From assembly GCA_036500965.1 (NCBI GenBank), contig DASYBC010000040.1, forward strand, positions 1 through 38,597: a DNA stretch of 38,597 nucleotides, read 5' to 3'. The DNA is from AP-15 sp036500965. Lineage in GTDB: Bacteria > Pseudomonadota > Alphaproteobacteria > ATCC43930 > CGMCC-115725. Every line of letters starts with the position of its first letter. The first letter of the stretch is position 1. Of the stretch, positions 34,546-38,597 are shown piece by piece. The position numbers and the translations under genes were made by a program. The notes under the pieces were generated by a model, which did not search any database, was not told the DNA's origin, and saw nothing but the letters and a program-made list of their open reading frames with translations.

Positions 34546-35928
34546 GTGAGCGACGACAACTCCTTGACCGGGCGGGTGCGCCGCTATGCGCAGGTGTCGA
34601 CAGCAATGGGCGGCCTCGCCGCGCGGCTGGCCGGCGAGCGCTATCTCGGCATCGCCGTCGATCGCACCCGCCACGCCGCCGATCTCAAGGTCGCGCTCGG
34701 CGGCATCAAGGGGCCGCTGATGAAGGTGGCGCAGCTCTTGGCTACGATCCCCGACGCGCTGCCCAAGGAATATGTCGACGAGCTGGTGCAATTGCAGGCG
34801 AACGCGCCGGCGATGGGCTGGCCATTCGTGCGGCGGCGGATGGCCGGCGAGCTCGGCACCGACTGGCAAAGCCGCTTTCGCAGCTTCGAAAAAACCGCGG
34901 CGCGCGCCGCCTCGCTCGGCCAGGTGCACCGGGCGACGGCGCTCGACGGCACAGCACTTGCCTGCAAGCTCCAATATCCCGAAATGGCTTCCGCGGTCGA
35001 AGCCGATCTGCGTCAGCTAAAGCTGGCGATGGGGCTTTACGAGCGCTACGACCGCGCCGTCACCACCGCCGAGATCCACGCTGAGATCGCCGACCGGCTA
35101 CGCGAGGAGCTCGATTACCACCGCGAAGCCGCGCATATGCGGCTCTATGGCGCGATCCTGCGCGGCGAGCCCGGGATCGCCGTGCCGACCCCCATCCCAG
35201 AGCTCTCGACCGGGCGCCTGCTGACGATGACCTGGCTCGACGGCGCGCCGATCCTCGAGACCGCGAAAGCTCCGACCGCGCGCCGCAACCAGGTGGCGCT
35301 GCGGATGTTCCGGGTCTGGTACGTGCCGTTCTACCATTACGGCGTGATCCACGGCGACCCGCATCTCGGCAATTACACGGTGGCGCCGGATGCGGGGGTC
35401 AACCTGCTCGACTTTGGCTGCGTGCGCGTCTTCCGCGCCTCGTTCGTGCGTGGGGTCATCGACCTTTACCACGCGCTCGAGCGCGGCGATCGCGACCTTG
35501 CCGTCCATGCCTACCAGAGCTGGGGGTTTGGCGATCTGTCGCACGAGATGATCGCGGTGCTGAACCGCTGGGCGTCCTTTGTTTACGGCCCGCTGCTCGA
35601 CGACCGCACCCGGCCGATCCAGGAAAAGGCGAACGGCGGCAATGGGCCCGATCTGGTCGAAAGCGTACATCGCGACATCCGTCGACTCGGCGGGGTGCGG
35701 CCGCCGCGCGAATTCGTGTTTATGGACCGGGCGGCAGTTGGGCTCGGCTCGGTGTTCATGCATCTGAAGGCGCAGATCAACTGGCATCGCCTGTTTCACG
35801 AGCTGATCGAAGATTTCGACGAGGCGGCGCTCGCCGCGCGCCAAGCCGCCGCCCTCGAAGCTGCCGGGGTGCCGTCGCCCGCCCCGGACGCCCTGGCATC
35901 GCGCCGCCGCGCCGCTCGGGCGAAATAA
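34546..35928 (+). CDS. ABC1/UbiB-family atypical kinase
   Basis: A 460-residue protein of the ABC1/UbiB kinase-like family. The N-terminal KxGQ-type motif is KGPLMKVAQLLATIPD, with A in place of the usual G. The nucleotide loop is AASLGQVHRATALDG and the ATP-binding lysine is in ACKLQYPEM. The catalytic site is VIHGDPHLGNYTV and the metal-binding motif is LLDFGCVRVF. UbiB members support ubiquinone synthesis or lipid homeostasis. No obvious membrane helices are seen at the C-terminus, unlike E. coli UbiB, so this is probably a different subgroup. The start is GTG 34546, 39 bp after the reductase stop, likely co-transcribed. Confidence 0.88.
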   Translation: MSDDNSLTGRVRRYAQVSTAMGGLAARLAGERYLGIAVDRTRHAADLKVALGGIKGPLMKVAQLLATIPDALPKEYVDELVQLQANAPAMGWPFVRRRMAGELGTDWQSRFRSFEKTAARAASLGQVHRATALDGTALACKLQYPEMASAVEADLRQLKLAMGLYERYDRAVTTAEIHAEIADRLREELDYHREAAHMRLYGAILRGEPGIAVPTPIPELSTGRLLTMTWLDGAPILETAKAPTARRNQVALRMFRVWYVPFYHYGVIHGDPHLGNYTVAPDAGVNLLDFGCVRVFRASFVRGVIDLYHALERGDRDLAVHAYQSWGFGDLSHEMIAVLNRWASFVYGPLLDDRTRPIQEKANGGNGPDLVESVHRDIRRLGGVRPPREFVFMDRAAVGLGSVFMHLKAQINWHRLFHELIEDFDEAALAARQAAALEAAGVPSPAPDALASRRRAARAK

Positions 35929-35985
35929 GCTGTCGCAAATCGTGATTTGCACTGTCCCTCGCGCGGCGGTAGCCACGCCCCGATC

Positions 35986-36654
35986 ATGGTCGATCTCGTC
36001 ATCTTCGACTGCGACGGTGTGCTGATCGACAGCGAGCTTTTGTCCGTGCGCGCCGATGCCGCGTCCTTCTCGGAGGTCGGTATCGCGATCACCGCCGAGG
36101 AGATCAGCGAGCGGTATTCGGGATTGAGCCACAGCGAGATGCTCGCCGATGTGGCGGCGCGTTACGGCCCCTCTCTGCCGCCGAATTTCCGCGAACGCCA
36201 TCGGCGTCGGCTGCGCGAGATTTTCGAAGCGGAGCTGGTCGCGATTGCCGGGGTCGATGCGGTTCTCGACGCGCTCGCCCGCCCGGTCTGTGTCGCTTCG
36301 AGCAGCAGCCCGGAGCGTCTCTACCACGCGCTCTCGCTGGTCGGCCTTTACGACCGCTTCGCCCCGAACGTGTTCAGCGCCAGGATGGTGGCGCGCGGCA
36401 AGCCGGCGCCCGACCTGTTTTTGTACGCCGCGGCGCAAATGGGAGCAGCGCCGGAGCGCTGCCTCGTTATCGAGGACAGCCTGGCCGGGGTCGAGGCGGC
36501 CGGCGCGGCCGGCATGACGGCGATCGAATTCTGCGGCGGCAGCCACTGCCGGCCGGGGCATGCCGACCGGCTGCGGGAGCGCGGCGGCGCTCTGGTCATC
36601 GCCGGAATGGCCGAGCTGACGCCCGCCATCCACCGACTGTCGCGTCCGCCCTAA
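35986..36654 (+). CDS. HAD-superfamily phosphatase (phosphoglycolate-phosphatase-like)
   Basis: A 222-residue HAD hydrolase, subfamily IA. Motif I is FDCDGVLIDSE with nucleophile D and general acid D at residues 8 and 10; motif II is ASSSSP; motif III lysine is in KPAPDLFLYA; motif IV is VIEDSLAGVEAA. The cap domain is helical (about 20-85). Likely a sugar-phosphate or nucleotide phosphatase; beta-phosphoglucomutase-like or YjjG-like activity is possible. It lies 57 bp after the kinase gene. The ATG at 35986 is the only one that leaves a complete motif I at the N-terminus. Confidence 0.88.
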   Translation: MVDLVIFDCDGVLIDSELLSVRADAASFSEVGIAITAEEISERYSGLSHSEMLADVAARYGPSLPPNFRERHRRRLREIFEAELVAIAGVDAVLDALARPVCVASSSSPERLYHALSLVGLYDRFAPNVFSARMVARGKPAPDLFLYAAAQMGAAPERCLVIEDSLAGVEAAGAAGMTAIEFCGGSHCRPGHADRLRERGGALVIAGMAELTPAIHRLSRPP

Positions 36655-36684
36655 AGCCCGGCACACGCTCTCCCGCGCGATCCG

Positions 36685-36912
36685 TCAGGTGATTGCCGCC
36701 GGACGCAAGCGGACATCGTCGCCCGGCAGAAAATCGACGCCGACCGCCTCCAGCGCGCGCTGGATCGAATCGGCCGCCGCGGGCTGGGGCATCTGCCGCT
36801 CGAGCTCGAAATCGTCGATCAGGCTCTCACTGACCGAGGCGGCAGAGGCCAGCTTTGCCACCGACCAGCCGAGAAGGGTTCGCGCCGAACGGCACTGGGC
36901 GGCGGTCATCAT
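36685..36912 (-). CDS. Small helix-turn-helix protein
   Basis: A 75-residue protein. The longer open frame upstream is not credible. MMTAAQCRSARTLLGWSVAK followed by LASAASVSESLIDDFELERQ is a classic XRE-like HTH pattern (helix, turn at about 28-33, recognition helix), and the rest (SIQRALEAVGVDFLPGDDVRL) is the common C-terminal tail of small alphaproteobacterial XRE proteins. It could be a transcription regulator. It converges with the HAD gene and is divergent from the SDR gene that follows. No ribosome site is obvious before ATG 36912. Confidence 0.75.
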   Translation of the reverse strand: MMTAAQCRSARTLLGWSVAKLASAASVSESLIDDFELERQMPQPAAADSIQRALEAVGVDFLPGDDVRLRPAAIT

Positions 36913-37137
36913 CGCAAATTCGTGCCTTGGCTTGCCATCGGATCGCCCGAGATTGTCGCACTTTCGTCGCGATGCGCAAACACCAGCCGCAATCGGAAGG
37001 TTGCGGCCCGCCATGCGGTGCCGCGCCGGCATGGTCGATCGGCGAAATCCGCCGCCCGGCCATGTGCCAAGCCCTGGCGTCGCCGACCCGCCTGGGCAAC
37101 TATCAGGCCGAGGCTGATTTTTTCGGGGATCAATGCC

Positions 37138-37863
37138 ATGGTCGATTTTGCCGGCAGCCATGTCGTCGTCACCGGGGGCACCGGCGCGCTCGGCCGCGCG
37201 GTCGTCGCCGGGTTGCGCGCCGTCGGCGCCGTCTGCCACCTGCCCAATTGGGTCGCCGCCGAGCTCGACGACTTCCCCTATAAGAGTGATCAGGGCGTCC
37301 ATATCGTTCGCGACATCGATGTCGCCGACGAAGCCGCGGTCCATCGCTTTTATCAGGCGCTGCCGCCGCTCTGGGCGTCGATCCACCTCGCCGGCGGGTT
37401 CGCGATGGCCCCGGTCGGCGAGACCTCGGCGGCCGATTTCATGGCGCAGTTCCACATCAACGCGCTCTCCTGCTTCCTGTGCTCGGCGGCGGCGGTGGGC
37501 GCCTTTCGCCGGCGCCGGGACCCCGGCCCGGGCGGCGCGAGCGGCGGCCGGATCGTAAATGTCGCGGCGCGCCCGGCACTTGAGCCGCGGCTCGGCGCCG
37601 GCATGGTCGCCTATACCGCCTCCAAATCGGCGGTCGCGGCGCTGACCCAGGCCTTGGCCCAGGAGACCACGGACGAGCAGATCTGGATCAATGCCGTGGC
37701 GCCTTCGACCCTCGATACTCCGGCCAACCGCGCGGCGATGCCCAAGGCCGATCACCGAAGGTGGGTCCCGCCAAGCGACGCCGCCGAGATTATCGTGTTC
37801 CTCGCATCGCCCAACAACCGGGTAACCCGCGGCGCGGTGATCCCGGTCTATGGTGGCTCGTGA
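37138..37863 (+). CDS. SDR-family protein without the usual catalytic serine
   Basis: A 241-residue short-chain dehydrogenase-like protein. The cofactor loop is TGGTGALG at about 13-20, and LAGGF occupies the NNAG position. YTASK at about 158-162 preserves Tyr and Lys of the catalytic triad. The serine, normally thirteen residues before the Tyr, is missing: the segment reads VNVAARPALEPR. It may therefore be a non-canonical reductase. ATG 37138 follows GGGGA at nine bases. It is divergent from the HTH gene with 225 bp between. The substrate is unknown. Confidence 0.82.
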   Translation: MVDFAGSHVVVTGGTGALGRAVVAGLRAVGAVCHLPNWVAAELDDFPYKSDQGVHIVRDIDVADEAAVHRFYQALPPLWASIHLAGGFAMAPVGETSAADFMAQFHINALSCFLCSAAAVGAFRRRRDPGPGGASGGRIVNVAARPALEPRLGAGMVAYTASKSAVAALTQALAQETTDEQIWINAVAPSTLDTPANRAAMPKADHRRWVPPSDAAEIIVFLASPNNRVTRGAVIPVYGGS

Positions 37864-38132
37864 GCTTAGACCAGATGCCGGCCTGAGGGCCGGGCGACCC
37901 CGATCTGCGGCGAGGCCCAGCTCCAGCTCAAGGCGCGTCTCTGGCGGGTTTGATTACGCGAGCGCGCCGCCCGCGCAGCTGAATGACCGGCCGCTTAGCG
38001 ATCCAGTAATGTATATCCGTGACAATGTGCTGGGGATGGTTATGAGAGACATTCCAAAACTGCATGTTGCATCGCAGCAAACCTGTTTTACGTTAGCGGC
38101 TGCGGAATGAAGGATTTGCGGCGAGGCTTCGG

Positions 38133-38336
38133 ATGAAACACAGCATGGGTCGTTTGGACCGGATCGCCAACGACATGAACGCGTGGCTTTTAGCGATCGC
38201 GATCGGCCTCGGGATGCTCGACCTGACCGTGTTGGCCGCGAAATCGATGCCGGCGCTGCCGCAGCTGCCGGCCGCCGCGGACAGCCAGACGACGACTTCC
38301 CCAGCCCCGCCGCCGCCCCCCGCGACGCGCAGCTGA
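38133..38336 (+). CDS. Small single-span membrane peptide
   Basis: A 67-residue frame. Residues 17-37 (AWLLAIAIGLGMLDLTVLAAK) form one membrane helix, followed by a Pro/Ala-rich tail ending PPPPPATRS. It begins at ATG 38133 with a GAGG 10 bases upstream. I do not know the family. The hydrophobic helix and the proline-rich tail are unlike chance translation in high-GC DNA, so I give it moderate support. It is the last gene before the IS end. Confidence 0.5.
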   Translation: MKHSMGRLDRIANDMNAWLLAIAIGLGMLDLTVLAAKSMPALPQLPAAADSQTTTSPAPPPPPATRS

Positions 38337-38461
38337 TCTGGCGCCGGAGGCCCCCGCGGCGCCAAACGCCGAGGCCGTCGGCGCGTGCCGGCTTCGGCCT
38401 CCAGAGGCCGGCCTGCGGACGAGCGGGTTTCACGATCAAAATCATCAGGATGATGCCCTAA

Positions 38462-38479
38462 CCCGGATATCTCACCGGG
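38462..38479 (+). repeat. Terminal inverted repeat of the IS (left end)
   Basis: CCCGGATATCTCACCGGG, the exact reverse complement of 118-135. It begins the IS copy whose transposase starts 77 bases further on. Confidence 0.8.
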
Positions 38480-38555
38480 ATGAGTGCATCGGGGTTCTGA
38501 AAGAGGGATAATTCTTCTGCGACAAAGGCTTATCCGGTTGCAGAGGAGGTCCCCG

Positions 38556-38597
38556 ATGCCGACAGAGTGTAGTCCGGCGACGATGCTTTTTGCACCC
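38556..38597 (+). CDS. IS1380-family transposase, 5' end only
   Basis: The frame from ATG 38556 reads MPTECSPATMLFAP and runs off the window. IS1380-family (DDE) transposases often begin with a short variable lead and F/FAP before the conserved VDFDGGxITSDAG block, which would lie just outside. AGGAGGT is five bases upstream of the ATG. The assignment rests on 14 residues and the flanking repeat. Confidence 0.6.
   Translation, partial: MPTECSPATMLFAP

Larger units (their letters stand above)
38462..38597 (+). mobile_element. Left end of an IS1380-like insertion sequence (partial)
   Basis: The element starts with the 18-bp terminal repeat and runs off the window. The 76-base leader carries AGGAGGT, a strong ribosome site, five bases before the transposase ATG. 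A GATAAT inside GAGGGATAATTC may be a -10 box. Confidence 0.7.

Noticed and set aside
38020..38110. Possible 33-residue peptide just upstream of the small membrane gene, with a TTGCATCGCAG dyad that recalls a PhaR site
   Set aside because: The peptide has no features of a protein, and the dyad is too short to support a PHB-regulator call without other PHB genes.

Overview
The window looks like a chromosomal piece of a high-GC alphaproteobacterium. The pointers are an aa3 cytochrome oxidase cluster in alphaproteobacterial order, an IalB-type protein next to rlmN and argG, a CoxF-like micro-protein, and YggT, NnrU and ABC1-kinase genes. Rhodospirillales or Acetobacterales is my best guess for the order, without proof. 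Both edges carry ends of the same insertion sequence. A perfect 18-bp inverted repeat lies at 118-135 and again, in opposite sense, at 38462-38479. The right copy opens into the first 14 codons of an IS1380-like transposase. The window is therefore the DNA between two copies of one IS, probably in the same orientation.

Layout. 1-804: IS end and the remnant of a VWFD/PEP-CTERM surface protein. 0.9-8.7 kb: surface-polysaccharide island with a PhyH-type dioxygenase, a KpsC-like Kdo transferase, a sulfotransferase-TPR fusion, a Wza/KpsD-type export lipoprotein and a second sulfotransferase-like protein. 8.9-11.1 kb: tRNA-Ala(CGC) with a clear promoter, yggT, nnrU and an alpha/beta hydrolase. 11.2-11.9 kb: a hicAB locus whose toxin gene has an amber stop at codon 9. 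11.9-16.9 kb: argG, a lipase-like hydrolase, rlmN, an IalB-like gene, a DinB-fold gene and a GNAT gene. 17.0-26.2 kb, all minus strand: ctaC-ctaD-ctaB-coxF-ctaE-surf1, a carboxypeptidase Taq gene, then egtB-egtD, with very tight junctions in the last part. No ctaG lies in its usual place.

26.5-33.0 kb, all minus strand: the most unusual part. Two paralogous acyltransferases of the exosortase-associated / N-acyl amino acid synthase type flank a p-cresol methylhydroxylase-like flavoprotein, a PEP-CTERM protein with a near-consensus sigma-54 promoter, a methyltransferase and an integral membrane protein. No exosortase gene is present. I propose this as a possible lipid or N-acyl amino acid modification locus tied to the PEP-CTERM system. 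33.7-38.3 kb: FabG/PhaB-like reductase, ABC1 kinase, HAD phosphatase, a small HTH protein, an atypical SDR and a small membrane peptide.

Taken together, the window joins envelope polysaccharide export and PEP-CTERM surface biology (both ends and the 26-33 kb block) with respiratory-chain assembly, ergothioneine synthesis and housekeeping genes. All assignments come from reading the sequence and from family knowledge; no database search was run.
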